64,000 nt of DNA, taken from positions 558,001 through 622,000 of the forward strand of contig NZ_CP020772.1 of NCBI RefSeq assembly GCF_002097535.1, read 5' to 3'. Source of the DNA: Halobacillus mangrovi. Lineage in GTDB: Bacteria > Bacillota > Bacilli > Bacillales > Halobacillaceae. The notes under the pieces were generated by a model. It ran no database searches. It had not been told where the DNA came from and saw only the letters and a program-made list of their open reading frames with translations. How positions within the stretch are numbered: position 1 is the first letter of the stretch; each line of letters starts with the position of its first letter. Positions 1 to 8,675 of this stretch are shown here, one piece after another. The translations under genes and the position numbers were made by a program.

Positions 1-21
1 AAGTACTTACAGGTTTGTAAC

Positions 22-164
22 TTGTACACAATAAGATTAAAAATCTATAGCCCCTGAAAGATGTTAGTCCGTGATTTTGGCTGTATTAGTCGACATTTAC
101 CCTGCTTAAGTACTAGTGTACAAACATTGTACTTATATAACTAAAGTTCAATGTATTTGTACAA
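22..164. promoter_or_regulatory. Cluster of TTGTACA-type sites upstream of ABC exporter
   Basis: Four related motifs lie in the leader: TTGTACA at 22-28, GTGTACAA at 116-123, ATTGTAC at 126-132 and a perfect TTGTACAA palindrome at 157-164. They precede an exporter operon, so they may be operators of a drug- or stress-responsive repressor, but no regulator gene is adjacent. A TATAAT hexamer at 208-213 is a plausible -10; its -35 is poor. The first 200 bases hold no gene. Confidence 0.35.
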
Positions 165-247
165 GGGGAGATAAGCGTCCTTAGTTCTATCCTACTCTTA
201 TATCCTGTATAATGAGAGGAACTTTCATACTTGCGGAGGATATTTTT

Positions 248-1957
248 ATGCAAAAGATCATCGCATACTCAATGAATTACAAAACTTCGGCCGGTATCGC
301 ACTATGTTTGATGCTTATCGAACTCATTGTAGAATTGGTTCAACCTTTGATTATGGCCAAAATCATTGACGGCGGAATTTTAGTGGAAGATTATTCAACC
401 GTTGCTCTGTGGGGAAGTGTCCTTATCGGCTTGTCCCTGTTAGCTTTTACCGCTGGGATAACGAATTCCTTCTTTGCTGCACATTTCAGCCAAGGTGTAG
501 GCTATGACTTAAGAAGAGATTTATTCGCTAAAGTACAGAAGTTCACGCATGAAAATTTCCAGCAGTTCTCGACTCCGGGGTTGATTACAAAAATAACGAA
601 CGACGTGACTCAAATACAGAGTCTCTTATTTATGTTCGTCCGTATTGCTCTCAGGGCACCCCTCTTTATTATTTTTGGTCTGATGATGGCTTTTACCATC
701 AATGTTCAACTAACATTCATTCTTGTTATTGCTGTCCCTGCTTTTTTAGGATTTCTTTTCTGGGTGTTAAAAATAGGTGTGCGCTTATTCAAGCGTGTCC
801 AGCTTAAAATTGATAGGTTGAATACCGTCATACGTGAAAATTTGACAGGGATTCGCCTAATAAAGGGATTTAATAGGGAAGAATATGAGAGTGATCGTTT
901 TTTACATGTGAATAAGCAATTGATGGGCGTTAATAAGCGCGCGCTTTGGCTGATGGAAGTAGCAATGCCTGTCGTTATGCTTGGGATGAATGCATCTATT
1001 CTCCTTATCCTATGGCTGGGAGCCGACAAGCTCAGTTTAGGAAACATCCAAGCAGGTGAACTTGTAGCCCTAATTAATTATGCGACAAGGATTATGTTTA
1101 CGTTTGGTCTTTTTACTTTTCTAATTATGATTTTTTCCCGAGGGAATGCATCAGCAGAGCGAATCAGTGAAGTTCTTGATGTAGAGGCGCCTTCCTACTT
1201 AGAAGACAGCGAAAAAATCCAGCAAGAGTTAAAAGGAGAGGTTCGATTTGAACGAGTGTCCTTTTTTCATTCCGATCATCCAGTTCTTCACAATGTATCC
1301 TTTCATGCTCAACCAGGACAAACCATTGGGCTGCTAGGGGAGACGGGAGCAGGAAAAACATCCTTACTTCATCTTATACCCCGGTTATACGAAAAACATT
1401 CCGGTGAAATCTATTTAGATGATAATCCTATCGAAGTTTTTGATACAAAAAGCTTAAGAAAGCAGATTAGTCTTGTTCCTCAGGACGTTCACCTTTTTTC
1501 TGGAAGCGTACGTTCGAATATAGCATGGGGAAAAGAAAACGCTAAAATGAGTGAAGTTGTTGAAGCGGCTAAGCAAGCGCAGATTCATTCATTTATTAAA
1601 ACCTTGCCTGACGGGTATGATACTGTGCTTGGGCAAAAGGGGGTCACTTTCTCCGGGGGACAAAAACAACGATTATCTATAGCCCGAGCGCTTGTAAGAA
1701 AGCCTAAAATATTAATATTAGATGACAGCACCAGCGCTCTGGATGCTTATACAGAAATGAAGCTCTTAAATAGTTTAAAAACCCAACAGTGTACCGTGTT
1801 TATTGTCGCCCAAAAAATCAGTTCGTTGAAAGAAGCGAATCAGATCTTGCTTCTCCACCAAGGCAAATTGATTGCTCAAGGGTCCCATGAAGAGCTGTTA
1901 AATGAAAGTCCATACTATCGAGAGGTCTTTCAATCTCAGCGAGAGGATGTGATGTAA
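248..1957 (+). CDS. Heterodimeric ABC exporter, degenerate-site half (YfiB-like)
   Basis: This 569-residue half-transporter has an N-terminal six-helix membrane domain and a C-terminal nucleotide-binding domain. Walker A (GETGAGKTS) is near residue 363 and the signature FSGGQ near 467. Walker B ends LILDD, with Asp in place of the catalytic Glu, and the switch residue is Gln (VAQK) rather than His. Those two changes are typical of the non-catalytic partner in heterodimeric exporters such as BmrC/BmrD. An ATG at 212 is in frame, but GGAGGA at 235-240 places the start at 248. The stop codon overlaps the start of the next gene, so the two are translationally coupled. It probably exports a drug or lipid-like compound; the substrate cannot be read from the sequence. 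Confidence 0.85.
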   Translation: MQKIIAYSMNYKTSAGIALCLMLIELIVELVQPLIMAKIIDGGILVEDYSTVALWGSVLIGLSLLAFTAGITNSFFAAHFSQGVGYDLRRDLFAKVQKFTHENFQQFSTPGLITKITNDVTQIQSLLFMFVRIALRAPLFIIFGLMMAFTINVQLTFILVIAVPAFLGFLFWVLKIGVRLFKRVQLKIDRLNTVIRENLTGIRLIKGFNREEYESDRFLHVNKQLMGVNKRALWLMEVAMPVVMLGMNASILLILWLGADKLSLGNIQAGELVALINYATRIMFTFGLFTFLIMIFSRGNASAERISEVLDVEAPSYLEDSEKIQQELKGEVRFERVSFFHSDHPVLHNVSFHAQPGQTIGLLGETGAGKTSLLHLIPRLYEKHSGEIYLDDNPIEVFDTKSLRKQISLVPQDVHLFSGSVRSNIAWGKENAKMSEVVEAAKQAQIHSFIKTLPDGYDTVLGQKGVTFSGGQKQRLSIARALVRKPKILILDDSTSALDAYTEMKLLNSLKTQQCTVFIVAQKISSLKEANQILLLHQGKLIAQGSHEELLNESPYYREVFQSQREDVM

Positions 1958-3741
1958 TGGCACGACAGCCCCGCCACATGGGAATAGGGACACCCCCTCC
2001 GAAAGTTGAAAATATAAGAGCTACCCTGAATAGAATTTGGAGCTATATGGCACCGGAGAAGAAACGTTTCTCTATGGTCATTGGATTGATCATCATAAGT
2101 TCTCTCTTGTCATTACTCGGTCCTTTTTTACTTGGAAAAACCGTGGATATCGTCATTGCTGAGTCAGAGACCAACACACTGATAGTTATGATTTTCCTAT
2201 TGTTAGCGATCTATTTTTTCCACTCTCTAACGTTGTGGCTGCAAAATTATTGGATGATTGGTATTGCCCAGACGACAGTGTATGAAATGAGAAATCACCT
2301 GTTTTCCCATTTGCAGCGGCTTCCGATTTTATTTTTCCAAAAAAGGCAGCAAGGGGATCTCATGAGTCGATTGACCAATGATATGGAAGACGTAAGCCGT
2401 ACACTAAACACAGCTGTTGTCCAGTTCGTAACGAGTGTGTTGACGATAACGGGTACGATCGGAGTGATGATTTGGCTTAGTCCTCTTCTCACTTTATTGA
2501 CTTTGACGATCGTTCCAGTTATGTATTTTGGGATGAAATGGATAACGAAGCGAACAGGCACTTATTTTAAAGAACAGCAAAAACATTTAGGTGAACTGAA
2601 CGGTTACGTGGAAGAGATGTTTACAGGACAGCCAATCATCACAATGTTTTCTAGAGAAGAGCGAGTAATTCAAGATTTTGAGGAAAAAAATGAAGCTTTA
2701 AGACAATCGGGGTATTGGGCACAAGTGTACACAGGTTTCATTCCTAAACTAATGAATATGCTCAATAATGTAAGCTTTGCCATCATCGTAGGCGGGGGCG
2801 GGTTGTTAGCCCTTAACGGTTATGTATCCATTGGGATCATTGTTACGTTTACCACCTATTCCCGTCAGTTCACACGACCACTGAATGATTTAGCTAACCA
2901 GTTTAATATGATACTTTCCGCTGTAGCTGGAGCAGATCGTGTATTTCATATCATTGACGAATCAGAAGAAAATGACACTGGAGAAGTATCAACCATTAAA
3001 GGCAACATTGAGTTCCGGGATGTTTCCTTTTCTTATGATGGCAGCGAGCAGACGTTAGCTCATATAAACTTTCATGCCGAAGCAGGAGAAACGATTGCAC
3101 TAGTCGGACCCACAGGGGCAGGGAAAACGACGATCGTCTCTCTGTTGTCTCGTTTTTACGATCCCGATCAAGGTAGAATTCTCGTAGATGGAAAAGACAT
3201 TCATTCCATCACCCGTGATAGCTTAAGGAGTCAAATGGGAGTCGTCCTTCAGGATGCCACGATGTTTAATAAAACCATTCGTGAAAACATTCGCTATGGA
3301 AGAATAGAAGCAACAGATGAAGAGGTTGAAAAAGCGGCAAGAGCTTCTCATGCGCACGATTTTATTATAAAATTACCAAACGGTTATGACACGATTCTCG
3401 ACCCAGATGGAAAAGGGGTCAGTCACGGCCAAAGACAGTTGCTTTCCATTGCCCGTGCAATGATTGCCAATCCATCGTTATTAATATTAGACGAAGCGAC
3501 TAGCAGTATCGATACTGTCACCGAAATGAAGATCAATGATGCGTTGAAGAAATTGATGAAAGGGAGAACAAGTTTTGTTATTGCTCACAGACTGAATACC
3601 ATCCGTTCTGCTGATCAGATATTAGTATTACGAAAGGGACGAATTATTGAAAAAGGCACCCATTATGAGCTGATTGAAGAAAAAGGATTCTACGCAGATT
3701 TAGTAAAGACACAACAGACAGAGAAGAACGTAATGCTATAG
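1957..3741 (+). CDS. Heterodimeric ABC exporter, catalytic half (YfiC-like)
   Basis: This 594-residue ABC membrane-plus-ATPase protein is the partner of the preceding gene. Walker A (GPTGAGKTT) is near residue 383, Walker B with the catalytic Glu (LLILDEATSS) near 507, and the His switch (VIAHR) near 543. Its signature loop is degenerate (VSHGQ instead of LSGGQ). Together the pair therefore has one complete ATP site (this Walker A/B/His plus the partner's FSGGQ) and one degenerate site. The start ATG overlaps the partner's TAA. A short gap to the next gene without a terminator leaves read-through into it possible. Confidence 0.85.
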   Translation: MARQPRHMGIGTPPPKVENIRATLNRIWSYMAPEKKRFSMVIGLIIISSLLSLLGPFLLGKTVDIVIAESETNTLIVMIFLLLAIYFFHSLTLWLQNYWMIGIAQTTVYEMRNHLFSHLQRLPILFFQKRQQGDLMSRLTNDMEDVSRTLNTAVVQFVTSVLTITGTIGVMIWLSPLLTLLTLTIVPVMYFGMKWITKRTGTYFKEQQKHLGELNGYVEEMFTGQPIITMFSREERVIQDFEEKNEALRQSGYWAQVYTGFIPKLMNMLNNVSFAIIVGGGGLLALNGYVSIGIIVTFTTYSRQFTRPLNDLANQFNMILSAVAGADRVFHIIDESEENDTGEVSTIKGNIEFRDVSFSYDGSEQTLAHINFHAEAGETIALVGPTGAGKTTIVSLLSRFYDPDQGRILVDGKDIHSITRDSLRSQMGVVLQDATMFNKTIRENIRYGRIEATDEEVEKAARASHAHDFIIKLPNGYDTILDPDGKGVSHGQRQLLSIARAMIANPSLLILDEATSSIDTVTEMKINDALKKLMKGRTSFVIAHRLNTIRSADQILVLRKGRIIEKGTHYELIEEKGFYADLVKTQQTEKNVML

Positions 3742-3807
3742 AAGGATGAGATTTGTTTCACCTCTACCCTTGTACGCCCATATCGTATTAAAAAGGGGGG
3801 TGAGACA

Positions 3808-4704
3808 ATGTCTCATAAGAAAAGAGCCTATCCTCTCTGGACGGAAATCCCGTATGCGGGGACAGCTTATGCACCGACCGTGGAAGAGGGTGTCGAACCA
3901 AACGCAGGAAATTGGCAAACCAATTACATTAGAAAGAGCCGCAGGCATGGATTTAAAAAGTTGGATGGACATCCGATCCACTTAGAAATTAAGCATCCTG
4001 AAAAGATTGATTGGCTTGAAGAGTTGAGAGTTGTTCAACATACACTAAAGAATTTGACAGAGGACCAAAAAAGAATCGCCATTTATTGGGGGGAAGGTCC
4101 AGCATCGAAACAGTGGATCCCGATTGTTGACCGGTTAATTGATACGTATGGGGTCGAAGCACCGCGTGCTGCCCGTATCTTAGGAGCTCTCTTTGCGGGA
4201 ATGAATGATGCATTTGTCGTTTGCTGGACTTTAAAGTACAAATGGCTTGTGCCACGACCGAATCAGCTTGACCAGCATTTAGCCACCGTTATTTGTACAC
4301 CTAAACATCCTTCTTATCCTTCTGGGCATGCCACCATTTCCGGGGCAGCTGAAGTCATTTTGAGTTATTTCTTCCCTTCAGAACGAAGGAGTTTGCATAA
4401 GCTTGCTGAAGAAGATGCGCTATCAAGACTTTATGCAGGTGTACATTATCCAGTCGATAATAATGAAGGTCTTCGTTTAGGCAGACAAATTGGGAAAATT
4501 GTAGTAGAAGAGTTGAGAAAAGATCGTGTGAATGGTCTGCCGGTTGATTCTCCGAATAGGGAATTCCGCAAGGCAGATATTTTCCCAACGACTTATGAGC
4601 AGGCGATTCCTTTTGAATTCGATCGCAGTTGTGATTCTCTGCTGCTCGGTGAGGGTTGGGATGAGGATGAATCTTCTTTAGGAGCTTGGCTTAATAAGGA
4701 TTAA
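3808..4704 (+). CDS. Vanadium-dependent haloperoxidase / PAP2-type acid phosphatase family protein
   Basis: The 298-residue protein carries the three motifs of this superfamily in order: K-x6-R-P (in KYKWLVPRP, near residue 142), PSGH (in SYPSGHATISG, near 171) and SR-x5-H-x3-D (in SRLYAGVHYPVD, near 206). These form the vanadate or phosphate pocket with the catalytic His. No signal peptide or membrane helices are evident, which fits the soluble haloperoxidase-like branch rather than the membrane lipid phosphatases. The start is set by AAAAGGGGGG at 3791-3800. A rho-independent terminator follows. The true substrate is unknown. Confidence 0.75.
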   Translation: MSHKKRAYPLWTEIPYAGTAYAPTVEEGVEPNAGNWQTNYIRKSRRHGFKKLDGHPIHLEIKHPEKIDWLEELRVVQHTLKNLTEDQKRIAIYWGEGPASKQWIPIVDRLIDTYGVEAPRAARILGALFAGMNDAFVVCWTLKYKWLVPRPNQLDQHLATVICTPKHPSYPSGHATISGAAEVILSYFFPSERRSLHKLAEEDALSRLYAGVHYPVDNNEGLRLGRQIGKIVVEELRKDRVNGLPVDSPNREFRKADIFPTTYEQAIPFEFDRSCDSLLLGEGWDEDESSLGAWLNKD

Positions 4705-4710
4705 AGTAAG

Positions 4711-4738
4711 GAACAGCCCTTTCGCTGTTCTTTTTTTA
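4711..4738 (+). terminator. Rho-independent terminator
   Basis: GAACAG and CTGTTC form a stem around an eight-base loop, followed by seven T residues, just after the haloperoxidase-like gene. Confidence 0.85.
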
Positions 4739-4756
4739 TTGGATCTCATTAATCCA

Positions 4757-4980
4757 GTTAATAGCAGTTATATGGAAGACTTAATTTCAAGATAGCTTCG
4801 GTTCGTAACCATTCGTGATAAGCGTTAGGGATGGATGGAAAATAACTCGCTTTCCTGTGGGGGAACTGCCGAGCCTCCTCGTTCGCTGCGCTCTCTGTGG
4901 GGTCTCGCCTGGGTCCTTCTCCCACGGGAGTCTCGTCATTTTCCATCCATCCCTCCCGTCAATAATTTTAACGAACCTTT
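4757..4980 (-). repeat. Palindromic intergenic repeat, copy 1 (pair 1, minus orientation)
   Basis: The core at 4828-4953 starts and ends with inverted GGGATGGATGG / CCATCCATCCC arms and contains ACTCGCTTTCC, GTTCGCTGCGCTCT and GGGAGTCTCG. It is flanked by GGTTCGTAACC (4800-4810) and TTAACGAACC (4968-4977). The outer left end (TAGCAG..GGAAGACTTAATTTC from 4760) is shared with copies 3 and 7. The apparent reading frames inside it are by-products of the repeat and no ribosome-binding site serves them. Confidence 0.85.
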
Positions 4981-5108
4981 ACAGTATCCAGAGGATAGTT
5001 TTATGAATTCCTCTAACAACAGAGTGTAAAAACTCCTCTGAGCCCGTTTATTTAGTACAAGTACAATAAGTGTGCTTCTCAAATGGAGAATTTACTACCT
5101 CATAAGGG

Positions 5109-5345
5109 TGTTTCCGTTCAATTCAATAAACGTAAAGGTGGGAGGGGAAATGGTGAGACTCCTGCGGGAATGGAATGGCTGGCAAGATCCCGCAGGTTGG
5201 TAAACCGAGGAAGCTTGCCGTCATCCCCGCGGAAAGCGAGCCATTTCCCCTCCGACCTTTCCAGATTACTAGGTAACGGGAACAGTCCCATCTAAACAAA
5301 GCTATTATTTTGAATTCAAGTCTTTAGGATAAGGAGGCGTTTGTT
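5109..5345 (+). repeat. Palindromic intergenic repeat, copy 2 (pair 1, plus orientation)
   Basis: The core at 5135-5262 has GGAGGGGAAATGG / CCATTTCCCCTCC ends, GTGAGACTCCTGCGGGA, the internal inverted GATCCCGCAG segment and CCCCGCGGAAAGCGAGC. It is in the opposite orientation to copy 1, 155 bp after it. GGTAACGGGAAC follows at 5272-5283, and a conserved outer right end (TCTTTAGGATAAGGAGG) at about 5321-5337. Copies 4 and 7 share these ends. Confidence 0.85.
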
Positions 5346-5456
5346 GAAGAAGCTGCTTCTGTAAAGCTATGCTAAATGGACGGATTTTAAAAAAAGAGAC
5401 AAGTTCTTAAGGATGTGGTGCATATACATTAGCAAACATGCTTAGGAGGGATGCAA

Positions 5457-5912
5457 ATGGACGCCATCATCTTGTCGGCCAGAAAAATTGCTTGGATAGC
5501 GGGAGCCATCCTGATCGCATTAGCTGCCTATTATCTAGGAAGCTTCTTCTGGAAAGGCGCCGTAGCTACTACATCGGAACCCGTCAATACCGAACCCCGA
5601 ATGATCAATCTCGTTACAGGAGAATTTAAGGCAGAAACGGCTGATGGTAAGAAGATTGAAGCTTATCGCTGGGACCCAGGGACAATTTTTGTAGAAAAAG
5701 ATGAACCATTCAGGTTAAGTATTTATGGAGTAAATGGAAAAGAACATCCATTCTACATTGAAGGGACAGATGTCAAAGGAGTTGTACAGCAAGGAAAAGA
5801 GACTATCGTAGACTTAAAATTTGAAAAAGAAGGGTTTTATCGCCTGATTTGTAATACTCACTCCGACATCGCTTCCAACGGGCCGATGATAGCTTATATT
5901 GTTGTGGACTAA
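5457..5912 (+). CDS. Membrane-anchored cupredoxin-like protein
   Basis: The 151-residue protein has one N-terminal membrane helix (about residues 8-28) and an extracytoplasmic domain resembling a cupredoxin or the copper domain of cytochrome oxidase subunit II. Candidate type 1 copper ligands are the His in KEHPFYIEG, the Cys and His in ICNTHSD, and the Met in NGPMIAY. The spacing Cys-x2-His-x8-Met fits a mononuclear copper site. AGGAGG at 5444-5449 favours the ATG at 5457 over the one at 5451. It could carry electrons or bind copper outside the membrane. No oxidase genes are adjacent, so its partner is unknown. Confidence 0.65.
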   Translation: MDAIILSARKIAWIAGAILIALAAYYLGSFFWKGAVATTSEPVNTEPRMINLVTGEFKAETADGKKIEAYRWDPGTIFVEKDEPFRLSIYGVNGKEHPFYIEGTDVKGVVQQGKETIVDLKFEKEGFYRLICNTHSDIASNGPMIAYIVVD

Positions 5913-5923
5913 TTTATTTATTA

Positions 5924-5956
5924 TAAAAAAGGGACAAGCCATTGTCTCTTTTTTTA
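5924..5956 (+). terminator. Rho-independent terminator
   Basis: GGGACAA and TTGTCTC pair around GCCA, followed by a T-run, after the cupredoxin-like gene. Confidence 0.8.
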
Positions 5957-6019
5957 TTGTTCTATTTTGTTTACCTCTTACATGTATTTAACTAAGCGTG
6001 TGTACAATGGGGGATTCCT

Positions 6020-6676
6020 ATGATAGCGATTACAGTAGGGTATATTATACTTGGTTTGTCCATTGCAGCTCCCGTAGGGCCGATTAATATAGAAATTATT
6101 AAAAGAGGACTTGCTTTTGGATTCTGGCCGGCATTGTTTGTAGGGCTGGGAGGTATGTCTTCGGATTTATTATTAATGGGGGCGATGTTCCTGGGCATCG
6201 CTACACTCTTATCATGGACGTGGGTAAAGGTTAGCCTGATGCTTGTTGGATGTATTGTCCTTATACAAACGGGTTGGACAAGCCTACGTTCAACTCATAT
6301 AGATCAAAGTGGAAAGCACTCATTAGAGAGAGGGGATCGTACAAGTAATGTAAGAAGGTCATCTTTTATTAGAGGATTTCTCATAGCTGGAACTAATCCA
6401 ATGAACTTGCTTTTTTGGATTGGGATTTATGGCTCTGTATTGAGTGGAGCTTTTCAGGAGGAAAATTTATTTCATTCTTTTTTGATCAGTTCATTAGTCT
6501 TCATAGGGATAGGGTTATGGAATGTAAATCTTGCTTTTACGATTCACTTTGGGCGACTACTCGCCAATCCATCTCTATTGAAGTGGGTGCATGGCATGGC
6601 AAGTTTAGTTTTGATAGGCTTCGGAATCCAATTTGGATACAAAGGAATTATGCTGGTCATGACCTTATGGAACTAA
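6020..6676 (+). CDS. LysE/RhtB family exporter
   Basis: This 218-residue, six-helix membrane protein begins with the LysE-family signature APVGPINIEI in the first helix (near residue 16). A glycine-rich second helix and the TNPMNLLFWIGIYG segment near residue 130 match the second half of the family fold. Members export amino acids or other small polar compounds. GGGG at 6010-6013 sets the start. It stands alone between terminators, so its substrate cannot be inferred from context. Confidence 0.75.
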   Translation: MIAITVGYIILGLSIAAPVGPINIEIIKRGLAFGFWPALFVGLGGMSSDLLLMGAMFLGIATLLSWTWVKVSLMLVGCIVLIQTGWTSLRSTHIDQSGKHSLERGDRTSNVRRSSFIRGFLIAGTNPMNLLFWIGIYGSVLSGAFQEENLFHSFLISSLVFIGIGLWNVNLAFTIHFGRLLANPSLLKWVHGMASLVLIGFGIQFGYKGIMLVMTLWN

Positions 6677-6732
6677 AAGGGAGTTATGAAGTATGACTTG
6701 AAAAAAGAAAGACGTTCTATTTTATGATAGGA

Positions 6733-6771
6733 GAACACCTTCCTTCCATTAAGGTGGGTGTGACTCTTTTC
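6733..6771 (+). terminator. Possible terminator after LysE-family gene
   Basis: AACACC...GGTGGGTGT can fold with mismatches and is followed by a short T-run. The structure is weaker than the other terminators in the window. Confidence 0.4.
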
Positions 6772-6836
6772 AGTGTATGGTTGAATTACAAAGATCCGAA
6801 CGCCCGCTGAATATAGCTTAGATGCTGGAGTGACTT

Positions 6837-7228
6837 TCACGACACACGCTGCGCAAGCTCTCTTAATCGTTCTTGTTGAATCTGGTTTACTTTATCCACT
6901 TCTACTGACAACCTTTTAAAGCAGGCAGCTACATGTTTTAAGTTTTCTTCCCCAAGAGCTTCCTTGAGGGCAAGAGCTGTTTCTTTTGTCTGTTCAGATT
7001 TTCTGTTTTTTTCTTCTCAATGAATCTTTACGAATATAGAGTTTACTTTCTAGTCCACCGCACCCTGGTGTAGCTTGGCCCCATTTTTTATTAAGGTAAA
7101 TACCCCTATTAGGTTTAAAAACTAATATCTAACAGAGACTCATCAATTTGATTGATAAGACTTTGTGCAATATCAATACTGATCAGTTTTGTAATCTGCA
7201 TTAGCCAATTGTATTTTAAGGCGCTCAT
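6837..7228 (-). pseudogene. Decayed minus-strand gene, function not recognised
   Basis: Three consecutive minus-strand reading segments look coding but are in different frames. Upstream, an ATG at 7226-7228 opens a frame of 37 residues (MSALKYNWLMQITK...) ending at 7115. A second segment across about 7020-7120 reads ...NKKWGQATPGCGGLESKLYI.... A third ends at 6837-6839 and reads ...LALKEALGEENLKHV..., an amphipathic alpha-helical sequence. Dropping one A from the run of seven A at about 7011-7017 (minus strand) joins the second and third. No family was recognised and no good ribosome-binding site precedes it. Alternatively it is chance coding-like sequence. It occupies most of the 600-base gap before the aminotransferase. 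Confidence 0.4.
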
Positions 7229-7293
7229 CTGCTGAAAGGGAGTAACGAGCAAATACAAATTTTCTAAAATAGGTGTGTGAAGGAGGGACAACC

Positions 7294-8661
7294 ATGAATC
7301 AATCCTATCTTATCAAACCGGTAATGCGAGATTTTTATCCGACAGCCATGTATGGACAGGGTGTATTCATTTATGACAAAAGAGGAAAAAAATATCTGGA
7401 TGGATCTTCAGGCGCTGTTACATCTAGTATTGGTCATGCTGTTCCTGAAATCATCGAAGTTATCTATGAACAGGCAAAGAAGATTTCCTTCGTTTATCGT
7501 TCTCAGTTCACAACAGAACCTGCGGAGAAGCTTGCAGAAAAATTGAACCAGCTAGTTTTCGGAGAAGAAGATGAATATTTTTCTTTTTTTGTGAACAGTG
7601 GTTCAGAAGCTACGGAAACAGCATTAAAAATAGCCATACAATACTGGCAGGAGAAAGGAAACTTTCGGAAAAATAAAGTCATTTCCAGATGGTCCAGCTA
7701 TCACGGGATTACAATGGGGGCTTTATCTATGTCTGGTCATATAGGTAGAAGAGAACGGTTTGTATCATTGCTGGAGAGATTACCTACCATATCTTCCCCG
7801 AATTGTTACCGTTGTCCATTCAATCAAAAATATCCAAGCTGTCAGCTGATGTGTGCAAATGAATTGGAGACGGCTATCCGGCGTGAAGGGGCAGACAACA
7901 TCGCCGCGTTCATAGCAGAACCAATTGTCGGTGCTGCTGGAGGGGTGATTGTCCCGCCTGAAGGCTATTATCAGATGGTTAGAGAAATCTGTAATGATCA
8001 CGATATATTGTTCATTGCTGATGAAGTGATGACTGGAATAGGCAGGACAGGGAAAATGTTCGCAATGGAGCATTGGGGAGTTAAACCTGACATCATTGCA
8101 CTAGGTAAAGGAATGAGTGCAGGCTATACCCCGATGGCTGCCACGCTTGCCAGTGGAAAGGTAATGAAGCCCATTCTGGCAGGATCAGCTTCTGTGATGA
8201 GCGGTCACACATATAGTGCTAATCCTCAATCGGCAGCAGTTGCACTGGCCGTGATCAATTATATAGAGAAAAACGATCTTGTCCAAAAATCTGAAGTCAG
8301 TGGCAATTATTTGATGAATCTTTTAAAGGAGGTAGCTGTGAAGTATCCGATCATTGGTGATATCCGTGGAAAAGGATTGATGATCGGTGTTGAGTTTGTG
8401 TCGAACATTCTCACCAAGCACCCTTTTCAAAAGGAGCTTTCACTGACAAGTAAACTCGTGGAAACAGCTCGTGACAAGGGGTTGCTGATATATCCGGCTA
8501 CAGCTGGTATAGAAGGTGGAGGTGGTGATGCAGTCATTATTGCTCCACCTATAAATATCACGAAGCAAGAAGTAGACTTACTAGTCAATCTATTTGAAAA
8601 GATGGTAGATGAAATTCAAGAGGATTTAAGTGTCCAAGGGGTTGTAGATTCCATCGGATAG
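7294..8661 (+). CDS. Class III aminotransferase, YodT-like
   Basis: The 455-residue PLP enzyme has the class III hallmarks: NSGSEATETALKIA for cofactor binding, IADEVMTGIGRTGKMFA, and the Schiff-base Lys in ALGKGMSAGY near residue 272. A frame extends upstream to a GTG at 7273, but AGGAGGG at 7281-7287 fixes the ATG at 7294. Two CoA-transferase subunits follow after 14 bases, the same partnership as YodT with YodS/YodR in the B. subtilis lysine-catabolism-like cluster. It probably transaminates an omega- or beta-amino acid whose keto product is then activated by the CoA-transferase. The lysine aminomutase and acetyltransferase of that cluster are not present here. Confidence 0.75.
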   Translation: MNQSYLIKPVMRDFYPTAMYGQGVFIYDKRGKKYLDGSSGAVTSSIGHAVPEIIEVIYEQAKKISFVYRSQFTTEPAEKLAEKLNQLVFGEEDEYFSFFVNSGSEATETALKIAIQYWQEKGNFRKNKVISRWSSYHGITMGALSMSGHIGRRERFVSLLERLPTISSPNCYRCPFNQKYPSCQLMCANELETAIRREGADNIAAFIAEPIVGAAGGVIVPPEGYYQMVREICNDHDILFIADEVMTGIGRTGKMFAMEHWGVKPDIIALGKGMSAGYTPMAATLASGKVMKPILAGSASVMSGHTYSANPQSAAVALAVINYIEKNDLVQKSEVSGNYLMNLLKEVAVKYPIIGDIRGKGLMIGVEFVSNILTKHPFQKELSLTSKLVETARDKGLLIYPATAGIEGGGGDAVIIAPPINITKQEVDLLVNLFEKMVDEIQEDLSVQGVVDSIG

Positions 8662-8675
8662 GAGTGTGATGGCGT

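Noticed and set aside
4758..5295. Reading frames of about 60-70 codons inside repeat copies 1 and 2
   Set aside because: The same frames recur in every repeat copy on both strands, lack ribosome-binding sites and follow the palindrome; they are repeat by-products.
7294..8661. Second argD
   Set aside because: Longer enzyme with CoA-transferase neighbours; the arginine enzyme is at 27040-28197.
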